Shown here piece after piece: positions 13,110-24,342 of a stretch of DNA of 64,000 nucleotides. A program made the position numbers and the translations under genes. The notes beneath the pieces are model-generated. The model was not told where the DNA came from. It saw only the letters and a list, made by a program, of their open reading frames with translations, and did no database searches. This DNA is from Stramonita haemastoma (taxonomy: Eukaryota > Mollusca > Gastropoda > Neogastropoda > Muricidae). The DNA is taken from the NCBI GenBank assembly GCA_030674155.1, contig CM060318.1, forward strand, positions 67,900,221 to 67,964,220, read 5' to 3'. Position 1 is the stretch's first letter. Each line of letters opens with the position of its first letter.

Positions 13110-13425
13110 TTCGACGGACGCCACAGCTGAGTGTCTTAGACCTTTTGACATCAACGACACAAGTCCATAAAGTCGTGGGTTCGAACCTAGGCGGCATCTG
13201 GTGAATTAAGCGTGGGGATTTAGACGATCTCCCAGGTCAGCTTCAAGTGCAGGCCTGCCAGTATCTTAATTTTCTTCATGTAGACATATAGATCTATATA
13301 CACATGCAGAAGACCAAATATGCACGTTAAAGATCCCGTAATTCATGTCAGCTTTCGATGGGTTAGGGAAACACGAACATACCCAGCATACATCCCCGAA
13401 GTCGGAATGCGGCTATATTCAAGGT
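13110..13425 (+). repeat. tRNA-derived SINE (family C)
   Basis: It has the same head and body as 3541-3805: B-box-like 'gggttcgaacc', 'ggcggcatctggtgaatta', 'tgcacgttaaagatcccgta', and ends 'aagtcggaatgcggc'. It extends further 3' than the first copy. Confidence 0.75.
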
Positions 13426-13478
13426 AGGCAAAACGGTCACAAACGCAAAATCTCACCATAGGGCCAAGGAACAAATCT

Positions 13479-13524
13479 CCCCCCCCCCCCCCCCCCCCCC
13501 CCCCCACCACCACACACACACAAG
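13479..13524 (+). repeat. Poly-C tract with CA repeat
   Basis: A run of 27 C is followed by a short CA repeat. Confidence 0.95.
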
Positions 13525-13849
13525 AAGAAAGTTTTATAGTCTGCGCAGTTTAGCAGAACAGTCGAGAAAAATCCAGCGTCTGGGTAGCTTTTCTTGTGAT
13601 TTAATAAGTGGTGTCGTTTGAATGAGGCAAAGCCAGTTTCTCTAATTAACTCCCCTGAAAGAGCGAGCTTACCTTTTATGAATGTTAGTAGCTCCAAAGA
13701 AGGCAACGGTGTTCTTTACCAAGGGAGAAGACTCGGAAGCTTTGCGCATGTGTGTGAATTAACTCCTCCAGGGAGCGAGCCTTTGGCTACACTGAAAGGT
13801 TAGATTCTAGCTGAAATTTTTTTTCTCTCTATTTTCAATTTATCACTCT

Positions 13850-14235
13850 TGTATTCGTACTGCGCCTACTAAGGCATCCACAAAAATAAAAACCATTTAA
13901 TTTGTTTGTTTGTTTGTTTTAGAAAGACTAGCCCCTGACTCAAAACTCAGGGCAATACGAACAAAGTTGGTAGGTTTGAACTTAAAAAAAAAAAAAAATT
14001 CAGCCAGCAGTTCTTTGTCGTCTTTTGCCTGCCTTACCCCAATATGCATGCGTGAGGTCAACACTGTAGGAACACAAGCGATCCTCATTTGATGATCAAT
14101 TCCAACTTTCTCATCACTGCCTGGTGTTGATCTATGGCCTCAACCCCCAAAACAAGTACGGAGTGCATTTTTTTTCATACTTAAAAAAATATGTGAAAAC
14201 CAGCAAACACGTTTCTGTCTGGCATTCCAGACAAG
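13850..14235 (+). repeat. Dispersed repeat (family F), copy 2
   Basis: It is homologous to 5030-5340 over several blocks, with indels including a 'tttgtttgtttg' expansion at 13900-13918. Confidence 0.6.
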
Positions 14236-16580
14236 ATGCTACCTGGCCCCAGAAACTAATCCTTATGGGTAACCTGTATTCCAAAGAAGGCAACAGTGTC
14301 GGTTGTTTTGCTGTTGTTGGGTGTTTTTTTTTTTATTATCAGGGGGAGAATTCAAAAGCTTCGCAATTCAAATTTTGTGGGTGAAATGTCCCAGAAAAGG
14401 AAAAAAAAAGGATAAAAGTTTTTGTTCACTCATTTTTTTTGTATTATTGTTAAAGGTAGTAATCCTATTCTGAACAGCCAACAGGTTAGTGGCTCACCCA
14501 CACAATGAGAAGTGCTAGATGAGAGAGGGAAATTAAGCAGATGTACGTCTTGCACACCTTCAAAATAAGTGCTCCTTCTTGGGGGGGAAAAGCTGCCATA
14601 ACCTCTAACTATAATAATTATGGTTTGTTGTTGTTGAAAATGAGTAAAATCACAGAATGATTATCTTTGTAAGTTGGTGGTATACACGCCTAAAATGGGA
14701 GAATTTTTAGGTTAATCCTTGTTTGAACTCGGATATTCTCATCAGACCATGAGGTGTGAACTGGGTGCAAGTCTTTCAGATGATACAATAAACAGAAGTT
14801 TCGAGTAGGACATGTATTAAGCCCCCCAAAATTAAATCAGGGCAAGAAAAAAGTTGTCCCTGGCAAAACCTTGTAAAAAAAAGTCAGTCTCACAGGGAAA
14901 CAAAATACACATACAAATAAGGAACATTGAACAATAAAAATCAAAGGGCACAAAGTTGTGAGGACCACTTGTAGGGGATCATCGGTTTTTATGATTGATT
15001 CTAGCAAAGATGATCCTTTCAAAAATAAACAGAAAGAAAACGAAAAACCCCGGTTTGTTTTTAAATCTATACTTTTTGTTGTTGGTCTAAGAAGGGAAAA
15101 ATGATGCACCCACTGTAAAGAATGAAACAAAAGAGTGCTTGGCGATATTCATACAAGAGCGCGTACCAAATAAAATGCTTTTGCCAGCCAAGTTGATATT
15201 GTAATAAACATGATGGTAATTGCACTTTGTTTTGTGTGTTTCATTAAACATTTTATAACGCTCACAACCCATTACATGGGTAAACTTATAACAACATTAA
15301 CACTTGGCTCACAGGTACCAGCGCCATATTAATCTACTGCTCCTTCCTTGACATTTGTCCACAAGTCCTTAAAAGATCAAATACTGCCATGGATTCTTCT
15401 ACCATATAACAAAAAGAATAATGAGACATATAGGGTATTGAGATCATGCATCGGAGGATATTGATATTGTGTACATAGGCATTGAAATGAGATCGTCCAC
15501 ATAGGTATTGCAATGAGATCATCCACATAGGTATTGCAATGAGATCCACATAGGTATTGCAATGACATCTTGCACATAGGACAGAGTCAAACACTCCTGT
15601 CATTTGCTCCAGATTGGAATTTCAGCCATGTGACGACCACCCCTATGACCCCCAAGCCAAAGGAGCTGCAGAGACAGGGGTACGTGTAGCCTTCACCGCC
15701 AAATTCATCTTTAAAAAGTCAGACACATTTGCTAGCATATCGTGCAACACCAAAGCCTAGAACTTTGGAGTCAGTCCTGCAGTATTGGCATTTGGCTGGA
15801 AGCTCTGGACTACACTGCCAGTAGTGCTGACCATGTTGCTGCCTCTCACTATCACTCAGGATAGGCTACAGTGCAGCAGAACGATGAAAAGTTTCAGAGA
15901 CGGTAAAATAACGACTTTGACAGCCACGTGGTGTCTAGCTGTTATCTTGCCTTCAGTCCAGCGACTCAATATTATTCAAGGTGGATAAATAGCAGAGGAG
16001 GATGCCACCTGCAGGGGTGTTGGAGCCTTGTGCACATCACTCCTACCTCCTCAAAGCAAAACAAGTAGCTGAGTTGAAACACAACTGGCGCCAAATTCGG
16101 TTGTGATATGTAGCCTCCAGCAGTTGGTGCACACTCTCCAGCTAGAACACTATCAGCAGCTGTGACACCAGTCAATGCAGGACCAGAGTCTTTACTATCA
16201 TCACTGCTATCAGCACATGACCAGGAGCCGGAGGACAATGGCTCGTTCCTACAGCACGCACAGTCACCGCCTGATCCACCAAGTCTACACGCACAATGGC
16301 AGAACTCGTCCCACCAGCAAGATTCTGGGAATAAAAGCACAACAGAAAATGCTATATATTTTTGTATGGCCTGTTACAAAAAAAGCAACAGTGTTGTTAC
16401 GTTGCCTACTTCTAGTCATGTTGAGGTGATAAAGTGCTGGTATTGGCATTGGTATTGGTATATCTTGTAATGTGTGCGTGGTGATGGTCGTATATTGTGT
16501 TGTAATATTTTTCTATTATACATGTTTTTACAATTTCGTTTCTTATGTATGGCTTATAGCCCACTTGAATTTCTCTGTTT
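14236..16580. other. Intergenic sequence, one short minisatellite, no supported gene
   Basis: A 26-bp unit ('aggtattgcaatgagatc' plus spacer) is repeated about four times at 15473-15572. The more GC-rich part 15600-16340 has frames of 67-122 codons on both strands, but none shows a recognisable domain and all are broken by stops. It could be an old transposon remnant; I cannot support that. Confidence 0.45.
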
Positions 16581-16593
16581 ACCAGATGATGCC

Positions 16594-16893
16594 AGCCGCC
16601 GCTGTGGCCTAGTGGTTAGGGCGTTGTACTCGTAATCTAAAGGTTGCGGGTTCGATCCCAGCTATTCCGCTATGGCGTTGTGCCCTTGGAAAAGGCACTT
16701 TACGGCTATTTTCTCACCCCACCCAGGTGTAAAAGGGGTACCAACCTTGTGTTGGGGGTTAACCCTGCGATAGACTGGCGTCCTATCCAGGGGGGAGTCT
16801 ATGACTCTCAGTCGCTTAACGCCACAGAAACCGGGATAAGCACCGGCCTGATGAGCCTTATGGCTCGGGACAGACTTTAACTTTTTAACTTAA
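16594..16893 (+). mobile_element. tRNA-derived SINE (family A), full length with 13-bp target duplication
   Basis: The 300-bp element has A box 'tggcctagtgg', an anticodon-like loop 'ctcgtaa' (CGT, threonine-type), and B box 'ggttcgatccc'. The tail is (ACTTTAA)-like. It is flanked by 'accagatgatgcc' at 16581-16593 and again at 16894-16906, a direct target-site duplication. Other copies are at 18447-18744 (-) and 50543-50839 (+). The frame across it (16644-16880) is a repeat artefact. Confidence 0.93.
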
Positions 16894-16906
16894 ACCAGAT
16901 GATGCC

Positions 16907-17351
16907 GGGTTTGAATTGAATTGTACCTGTGGCACAGGCCCACAAACTCCCTCCCAAACCCTGCAGTCCCGTCATACCTTCAACACCATGAGACACAGAC
17001 GTGGCCAACCCCAGTAGAGCTTCAAGAAAAACTCTTGGGACCAACTGTGTTACTGCGACAGAAGGCATACTTCACCATCCAGACCTAACTTAAAAAACAA
17101 AACATAGAAACATGTCGTATTCAATCCAAGGGCAGTTACACGTGCTGCTAGCTGTCCTCTTTAAAATGAATTCTTTCCCTTTAACTGTGAAGGAAACTTT
17201 GCGTGTAGACTTTTGGGGCTTGGAAAAAACAAAACAAAAAAACAACACCGCCATGATTCGACGATTTTTTAATGATCAAAATGATGTTAAAGAAGATGAA
17301 CACACTGAAAGAGGTAATATTGACAGCTTTCACTTCAAAGGGATTCCTGAG
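16907..17351. other. Unique sequence left of the duplicated block
   Basis: No gene is recognised. The duplicated block begins at 17352, so this is the last sequence unique to the left flank. Confidence 0.5.
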
Positions 17352-17427
17352 CCTGAGGAAACATGACTGTGTGTAAAACCAAACCTTGTGGAGTATCTGA
17401 TGGATACTTACACCTTGTTGAGGCAAG

Positions 17428-17459
<32 letters not shown>
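17428..17459 (+). repeat. Poly-C tract (32 C; 24 C in copy B)
   Basis: A homopolymer run is followed by a short CT repeat. The corresponding run at 33553-33576 is eight bases shorter. Confidence 0.95.
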
Positions 17460-17461
<2 letters not shown>

Positions 17462-18336
17462 TCTCTCTCTCTCCCTGAAAAAGGTTTTATTGTTTTTTGT
17501 TGTTTTTGTTATTTTATTGATATGTTATGTTGTTTTGTTTGTTTGTTTGTTTTAACTGTCACTGACTTACTTTAAGGCAAGACACAAAAAAATGTAAGAT
17601 AAGTATGGACAAATACTTTTCTAAATCCTAAACGTACTTCAAATAAACTTTAGTTTGAAATACGAAACATACTATGGTTCCGATGAGTTAATAAATACTG
17701 ATCTATAAATATGGGCAATTTCTTATTTCCAATGATTCATCACGCCATTCATGAACTGAATCAGTTCCAATCCAATCATGTGGTTTATAGCCCCACCTCC
17801 ACACAGGCCACACCAGGGCCGTCACCTCGTCAGATTTAAAATTCAGATCAAAACCGTGCAACTATATACAAATTAAAACAGAATATGAAACCAACTTGAT
17901 TGTCCTTGCTTGTATCGACGCCCTGGTCAACCATATGGGTCAACCCAGGACGGGAACCGTGTTGTGGGAAAAACCACATCAATCACACATAAAACAAGAT
18001 AAAACCAAACCCAGATTCCTAAAAAAAACCCCTTGTCCTCAGAAACTGACTATACCACTTTCACTCATAATTATCAGACGGAAAAAGCCCGATTCTCTCA
18101 GGAAGTTAAAAATGATGTCAATGGAACATCCCGAAAAAGGATCTTTTGGGTGTCTGCGGTAAAATGCTTGTGCCTATTATCCTGAACATCCCGACAGTCC
18201 AGGAGCAGATGCTTGATGATTACCCGCACATCACAAGTCACACACCATGAAATCAGTTATTCTGAAATCAGTTCAAGTGTGTAGAAGCAAATGATAAAGC
18301 TTTACTGTTTTATTTTATGTAGGCCTAATTCTTTTA

Positions 18337-18375
<39 letters not shown>

Positions 18376-18435
18376 CAGGTCTACATATCAACGGAAATTA
18401 TCAAGCTTAGTTATAGAATTGGAAGTTGGCTATAC
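17460..18435. other. Noncoding sequence upstream of unk (copy A)
   Basis: No gene is seen. A (TA)n repeat at 18340-18373 is absent from copy B, where the site reads 'ggcatatacattacagg' (34451 onward). Confidence 0.6.
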
Positions 18436-18446
18436 AATAATACAGT

Positions 18447-18744
18447 TAAAAGTTAAAGTTAAAGTCTGTCCCGAGCCATAAGGCTCATCAGGCCGGTGCT
18501 TATCCCGGTTTCTGTGGCGTTAAGCGACTGAGAGTCATAGACTCCCCCCTGGATAGGACGCCAGTCTATCGCAGGATTAACCCCCAACACAAGGTTGGTA
18601 CCCCTTTTACACCTGGGTGGGGTGAGAAAATAGCCGTAAAGTGCCTTTTCCAAGGGCACAACGCCATAGCGGAATAGCTGGGATCGAACCCGCAACCTTT
18701 AGATTACGAGTACAACACCCTAACCACTAGGCCACAGCGGCGGC
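18447..18744 (-). mobile_element. SINE (family A), antisense, haplotype-specific insertion
   Basis: The reverse complement is nearly identical to 16594-16893. Target duplication 'aataatacagt' lies at 18436-18446 and 18745-18755. Copy B has a single uninterrupted 'aataatacagt' at 34520-34530, so this is a clean presence/absence polymorphism between the two copies. Confidence 0.95.
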
Positions 18745-18837
18745 AATAATACAGTACATTATTCTAAAATTCATTTCAGAGCACTTACCAAAGCCAAAAC
18801 AACATCAACAACACAGCAACAACACACTCAGACACAC

Positions 18838-18927
18838 ACGCGCGTGCACACAGTTATGTACGCACGCACGCATGCAGCATGTACACATGCACTCACGCAC
18901 GCACGCACGCACGTACTTGCGCGCGCG

Positions 18928-18997
<70 letters not shown>
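18838..18997 (+). repeat. (CGCA)n, (GC)n and (CA)n microsatellite
   Basis: CGCA-type blocks, a GC run at 18917-18936 and a CA run to 18997. The copy B counterpart is at 34611-34803 with different lengths. Confidence 0.95.
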
Positions 18998-18998
<1 letters not shown>

Positions 18999-19495
18999 CT
19001 TCTTATCGATTCCAAAGTTTTCTCGAGAGTTCAAATTTCAATACCTGCATACATTTTTTTTGTTACTACAACACCAATACCCTCTTGTTCGATAATTTGT
19101 TTTCAAGTCCTAGACACATTATAAGCTTAATGTATCGTTTTCGCTTAAACGCTCTCTGTACGAAATATTGCTGAAACATTAAATGTTAATGTGGTGTACA
19201 AATCACATTGAATCATTTACTCGTGCACTGCCCATTTGCAGGGCGCTTGGTTTTACAAAAAAAATGAGCCATTGTCATCTCTCAAACAGCCCGTTTTCTC
19301 TAGAGCACATTTAAAAAAAAAAAAAAAAAAAATGATTTTTCACTTCTTTGCGATTTTTCTGTTTGTCTTCACATTAGTCAAGTTGGGATCTACCTTTGAC
19401 TGTTGTTAGCTGTTCCTGTAGTTAATTTAAATCTTCTTATGTTACACTGGAAATGTTCTTTGTTATCTTAGTAGTTAAAAAAAGATTATCACACA
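18998..19495. other. Noncoding unique sequence (copy A)
   Basis: An A-rich homopolymer of 20 lies at 19312-19331 (copy B has only a short run). No gene is seen. Confidence 0.5.
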
Positions 19496-19659
<164 letters not shown>

Positions 19660-19681
19660 ACATTAACTCTCGAACTCTCGA

Positions 19682-20065
19682 GAAAAGAATGCACTCAGAA
19701 CATCTTTCGCACATATTAAATCCTGTTCCGTTGGGAACAGATAACAAGATTTTAAAAACTGCATACGCACGGGGACTGGATGTAAAAAACACGAGTGCTT
19801 ATTTCATTATCCTAGCTATAAAAGATTAAATAAATAAATAGACAAATATATATATAGATAAATATATATATAAATAAATAAGAACATCTCGTGAACACGT
19901 TAAATCCTGTTCCGCTTTTCGTAAGAGAAGGCCATTGTGTGCCGGTGGGAACAGATGACAAAATTTACAAAACTGCATTCACATGGGGACTGGATGCAAA
20001 AAAAAGCACATGAGTGCTCATTCCATTGTCCTCGATATAAAGGAATAAATGAATAAATAAAATTT
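19682..20065 (+). repeat. Two 5'-truncated SINE-B fragments
   Basis: Each fragment contains 'acatcttgcgcacacgttaaatcctgtt'-type sequence (around 19698 and 19886), 'gggaacagat.acaa' and the 'ggggactggatg' plus hairpin tail, with AT-rich repeats between. The copy B counterpart is 36270-36645. Confidence 0.75.
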
Positions 20066-20132
20066 TAAACTCGGTCTTCTTTCTTTTTCCTATCGTCTAA
20101 TATCACTCAAGTGGAAAGACGTTAAATTGAAG

Positions 20133-20197
<65 letters not shown>

Positions 20198-20659
20198 TCC
20201 AATACATGAACAAGAAATGATGAGAGCTGGGCATAATACTCATTACATGAGCAGTGTCGAGTCTGCTCGCGAGAAGAGTGATTAGCACAAATCGGAAGGT
20301 ATCACCTAATCATCATCATCATTATCATCATTTTTTTTTTTTTCCTTAAAAGATAGGCCTAAGGAGCCTGTCACCTCTCCTGAACTTACACAATGCCAGG
20401 TGTACATTCCTGAGTTCCGTCATTCAGTTTTCTAAATTTAACAAGCTCAGAATATGTCACCATCAAATGAAAGCGAATGACACATATCTAGCCAGTTATA
20501 GTTTGGTTTGTTACCATGATTATCACTTCTGATTCACAGCGAAGTCCACCTGTAACAGTGTTTAGTCGCATGACATTTTTGGTCTTTGGAATTTTGGAAA
20601 TTCTGGAGAAATCAAAACAATAATACTCCAGAATGGGGAAGCCCCTACCATGTGACTCT
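20066..20659. other. Noncoding sequence upstream of unk with CA repeat (copy A)
   Basis: (CA)n lies at 20134-20193 and a TCA/poly-T stretch at 20310-20343. The remainder is unique and nearly identical to 36650-37259. Confidence 0.6.
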
Positions 20660-20735
20660 TACTGGCCAATCAGTGAACGATTACTTGCTCCTTGCGCAAA
20701 GTAGGCTGCGCAGAATGTGCTGATTGACAACAAAA
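20660..20735 (+). promoter_or_regulatory. Candidate unk proximal promoter / 5' UTR (copy A)
   Basis: A CCAAT box in the context 'ggccaatcag' (20666-20670) lies about 66 bases upstream of the start codon, with GC-containing 'tgcgcaaagtaggctgcgca' after it. There is no clear TATA box. The transcription start is unknown, so this is tentative. It is identical in copy B (37260-37335). Confidence 0.3.
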
Positions 20736-20791
20736 ATGCCGTCAGAAGCACCGTTACATGGAACACAAACTGAAAAACCACAGCATTATAT
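20736..20791 (+). CDS. unk: unkempt exon 1 (copy A)
   Basis: The exon reads MPSEAPLHGTQTEKPQHY and then a split codon before donor 'at|gtgagt'. The EKPQHY-x-YLKEF junction with the next exon matches the N-terminus of vertebrate UNK as I know it. It is identical to exon 1 of copy B (37336-37391) and is too short for most gene finders. Confidence 0.85.
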
Positions 20792-20897
20792 GTGAGTTTA
20801 GTGTTTCGACTGTTATCAGAATACCGAATAACTCATGAAAGATGCATTGAGTATTTATTTCGACACTGTCATATGGATGTTCTCTGTCTGCTTGCAG

Positions 20898-21106
20898 GTA
20901 TTTGAAGGAGTTTCGCACACAGCAGTGTCCATTCTTCGTTCAGCACAAGTGCACCCAACATCGACCGTTCACATGCTTTCATTGGCATTTTCTGAATCAG
21001 CGTCGTCGTCGTCCTGTTAAGAAACGTGACGGAACTTTCAGTTACAGCCGGATATTTATTGTACGAAATACGACGAGGCGAGTGGAGTCTGTCCGGACGG
21101 TGACGA
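20898..21106 (+). CDS. unk: unkempt exon 2 (copy A), one base short and frameshifted
   Basis: The exon encodes YLKEFRTQQCPFFVQHKC and the rest of CCCH finger 1, then a basic stretch. At 21048-21049 it has two C where copy B has three (37648-37650). The frame therefore breaks after TFSYS, before finger 2, and as written it runs into unrelated residues. Splice sites are intact. An assembly error or a haplotype-specific lesion would both explain it. Confidence 0.88.
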
Positions 21107-22344
21107 GTAAGTGCTCAAGTTGTCCGTGTTCGAATTTTGGTGGGAACTGGCCATTTAAGAAGGAAGGATTTAGTCTTGTGATTGTGTGAACAAATCTGTT
21201 AAAGAGTTAATTTCAGTAGGAATTTTTTTATATTTTACTCTTTTAACATATATTTAAGATTAGCAGTACTTCAATCTTTGCATATTTCTTGAAGAGGGTG
21301 CAGCCAAGAAACAGCAGCGATGTAAACAAAAAGGGATGGCCGCCATATTGATTCGTTTGAAACGAGGATAGAGTTTACCACTAGTCTTCTCAAACAACGA
21401 CATTGTTCGGTATTTCGGCCGTGCTAAGAGGAAAACAGTTGGTTGCATGCGTTTTCGTCTGTTTTAATTTCATCCTTTCTATTCACCGTACGATTCAGTT
21501 GACAGCCGAGTGGGTTCTGGTCGCCTATGCGTCATCGGCACGTTGAATGGACGATTCTCATTCTGCGTTTGTTTTGGTTCCGGCGACAGACAGGATGCGT
21601 GTGGGGTGTACGTGAAATGCAGCATGTTCGACTAATAACTTCAGATTTACTTGTCGAAAATAAAATTGAAAAATTATTTCAGATACCACGATTCAGTAGG
21701 TTTAGTACAAAATGGAACTGAAGCTTCAGGATAAGAAAAGAACGAAGTCAGCTGCTTCGCTTAGGCCTAGTAGGTCGCGGCCTTGACCCATGTGCTCGGT
21801 TCCTTGATCTAATGTGGCCAGCTGGCATTCAGTCATTCGTTTACCTACTTTGAGATTCCTATTCGCATTCCGAAGAAATGGCAAAGTTTAAATAATTTTG
21901 TAATGGGATATTTATTCTTCATTTTGAAAAGTATAATATAATCTTTGTAGGCTGTTAATGGTGTTATACAATGTTATAAGTTAATAGTTATTGAATAACA
22001 TTAATTCATAAACTTATCTTTTGACACCTCTCTCATTCTCAGTAGTTTGTAGTATCACTAGTTTGGTGACAACTGAGGAGTTAAAAAAAAAAATCATAAG
22101 GATTTTGTATTTATTTTATAACACAGTTCAAACAAAAAAGCCCACCCCCACTTCCAAGACCCCCCCCCCCCCCCCCCAAACACATACAAACAAAATAAAA
22201 CAATCCCTGAAAATCCACTTGCAGCAGTCCTTTACCCACCTTTCCACATGTATACACACATTTAAGTCCCTTGCCCCCACCCCCTCTTTTGTGGAGGCTT
22301 TACTTAGTTGACACAAAAATTCTCTCTCTAGATATATTATTGAT
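21107..22344. other. unk: unk intron 2, left part (copy A)
   Basis: This is noncoding sequence up to the transposon insertion point. It includes 'gccgccatattg' (21334-21345), a YY1-type motif, and a C run near 22161-22177. A 60-codon minus frame at 21260-21448 has no recognisable domain. Confidence 0.6.
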
Positions 22345-22351
22345 ATAAAAA
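22345..22351 (+). repeat. Target-site duplication, left (ataaaaa)
   Basis: The 7 bases 'ataaaaa' immediately precede the left terminal repeat and recur right after the element at 30513-30519. The empty site in copy B has them once (38948-38954). Because the next base is T on both sides, an 8-bp reading (ataaaaat) is also possible. Confidence 0.93.
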
Positions 22352-22366
22352 TAGGTAGCGGCAGCC
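22352..22366 (+). repeat. Left terminal inverted repeat, 15 bp
   Basis: taggtagcggcagcc; perfect complement of 30498-30512. Beyond 15 bases the two ends diverge (ccc versus aaa). Confidence 0.95.
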
Positions 22367-22961
22367 CCCGGCAAATCCCGTCATCACAGCTGAAAAATGG
22401 CCGTTTTTCGATCTTTTCGCTTCTTTATTACTCTGCTTCTGTTGTACTGATTAAATTTTTTTATATATCAAAGTGAAGTTCGGTCTTTTCTTATTTGATT
22501 GAGTGCATTTTTATTTCTGTGACTGATCTGAGACGAATACGCGAAGTGCGTGAATGAGGTGTGTGTTCCGCTAAAAAACGCTGCGCGGCCGCCATTTTCA
22601 CGAACGCCGACAAAGCTTGAAAAAGACATGCCCACTTTAAGTTCCAGGAGTATTCGCGATACACAATCAACTGTGCTATATCAGGTATCACTGTGTTCAG
22701 TATTTATTCTACAATACTGAAATGGGTACATAATTATTGATTTATGGATAGTTTTTGCAAAAATTCCGTTTTTTTGCGGCACACGATCTTCGTCGGCAAG
22801 TTCTGAAGAACCTGTAGCTTAAAATAGTCACTACTAAAGGCGAAAATGAAACAAGACCACCTATTGGTTCTAATTTGTAAATGGGTTAATGTATTCATGG
22901 GCCGTCATACATGCGCAAACCTATCAAAACAAAGTTCTCAAATCTGGGAAAGATCGCGAAC

Positions 22962-23031
22962 ATGGAGGCAAGAATGAGCGAACACAGCGAATCGACCATG
23001 TCGAAAATCAACGATTTTCTTGATTTACTGG
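22962..23031 (+). CDS. Transposase exon 1
   Basis: The exon runs from ATG to the donor 'ctgg|gtaaat' and reads MEARMSEHSESTMSKINDFL and DLL. Its last base joins 'at' at 24343-24344 to make an Asp codon, giving the continuous DLLDGSQLSTLRSIF. The start choice is the first ATG of an open frame preceded by AT-rich noncoding sequence. A second ATG lies four codons in. Confidence 0.75.
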
Positions 23032-23524
23032 GTAAATATGATAAATTTATGAATGTAGATCATTAATGTTATTGTTTATTTAAACACAGGTTGCGTAGTT
23101 AGCAATTTGTTTCATTAGATTATATAAAAACGAAGACTTTGAAAAAGTTAGATACGATCGTCTTCGACTTTCGGACAGGTGCAAACCGGAAAGAAGAAAA
23201 CGTGCCGATTTCCTAAGATATTTTCACGAAATTAATTCCTAAATTTGTGATGCTTATAAAATCAGATAGTTTGAACATACTTTTATTCAATTTTTTTTTT
23301 TTTAAGGTCGTATAGTGAAATAGGTGTGTTATTGTACGTTTTATTGAGTGACCGGTCTAACCAAGAGGAGGTAATCCTGAGATCGTGATTCACTTTAGCG
23401 TGAAGCAAACGTTGGTCGCTGTTTCTGTGTTTTTTTGTTTTTGTTTTTTTTTTAAACCAGTTTCGGTCACGGTTTCATTTATGATGAATGAAAAGTTTGA
23501 GTTTGTTACAGTTTTCATTTTTGT

Positions 23525-23564
<40 letters not shown>

Positions 23565-24342
23565 GACTTGGAATATTTTATGCCTTCTGAGTAGTAAATG
23601 ACTAACATATCAGTGTTTGAATGAATCTCTTTTTTATTAACTTGAACTAAATTAACTAAAGCAGGTTTAGTTTCAGCACAGTAGTACCACAAGTAAGCTT
23701 GCTTTTTGTGATTTATGCACACAGAACTGTGTCTAATGACCATACAGTTTTTTATTTTCATATTCCCCATTTTCCTTTTCAGAGTTTTCATTGTTTTTGT
23801 TTTGTTTTGACTCATATGAGGGCTCACCATCTTTACTACTTGAATTAGTACTTTAGTTTTATTTTATGTTGATTGGTTTTATACTATCTAGAAATATATA
23901 AAAGGCAGAATCCATTAATTTTGTTTATTTTGATTTTAAGAAGAGGATAAAGAAGTCAACACTGTTAAAAGTAAAATTGTGTTAAATATATCACTTGGGT
24001 AATTTTTCACCTTCAGTGACTTTACAGAAATATGCCAGGCATGTATGATACATTGATAGATACCATCCCCAATACCACAGTTTTGATACTAATGAAATGG
24101 TTTTTTTTTCCGTATGTGTTAGGTTATTTCAGTTGTCACTCCTTTTATTTTTTCTTGTTATCAGATTTCTTTTAAACCTTTTGGCAGTATTGCCTTTTGA
24201 ATGGAAGAAACAAATTATTTCACACTAATTACATTTTTTTTCTTGGTTTTCCTTTTTTTTTTAACTTTTGTAGTTTATTACTTTTATTTTTATTTATTGT
24301 TTTTTAAAATTATTTTTCATTCCCTGAAATGTTGACACACAG
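23032..24342. other. Transposase intron 1 with 37-base G run
   Basis: AT-rich intron bounded by gtaaat and acacag. A run of 37 G occurs at 23525-23561. No other feature is seen. Confidence 0.7.

Noticed and set aside
15600..16470. Possible transposase remnant (Cys-containing frame CMACYKKSN near 16360)
   Set aside because: Resemblance to a piggyBac-type Cys-rich end is too weak; frames are short and broken and no inverted repeats were found.
16594..16670. Functional tRNA-Thr gene
   Set aside because: The A and B boxes and CTCGTAA loop are present, but the acceptor stem does not pair and the unit continues into a 300-bp repeat with target duplications, so it is a SINE head.
16644..16880. 78-codon frame found identically at 16.6 kb (+) and 18.5 kb (-) and similarly at 50.6 kb
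   Set aside because: It lies entirely inside the SINE-A body; the repeat explains its recurrence.
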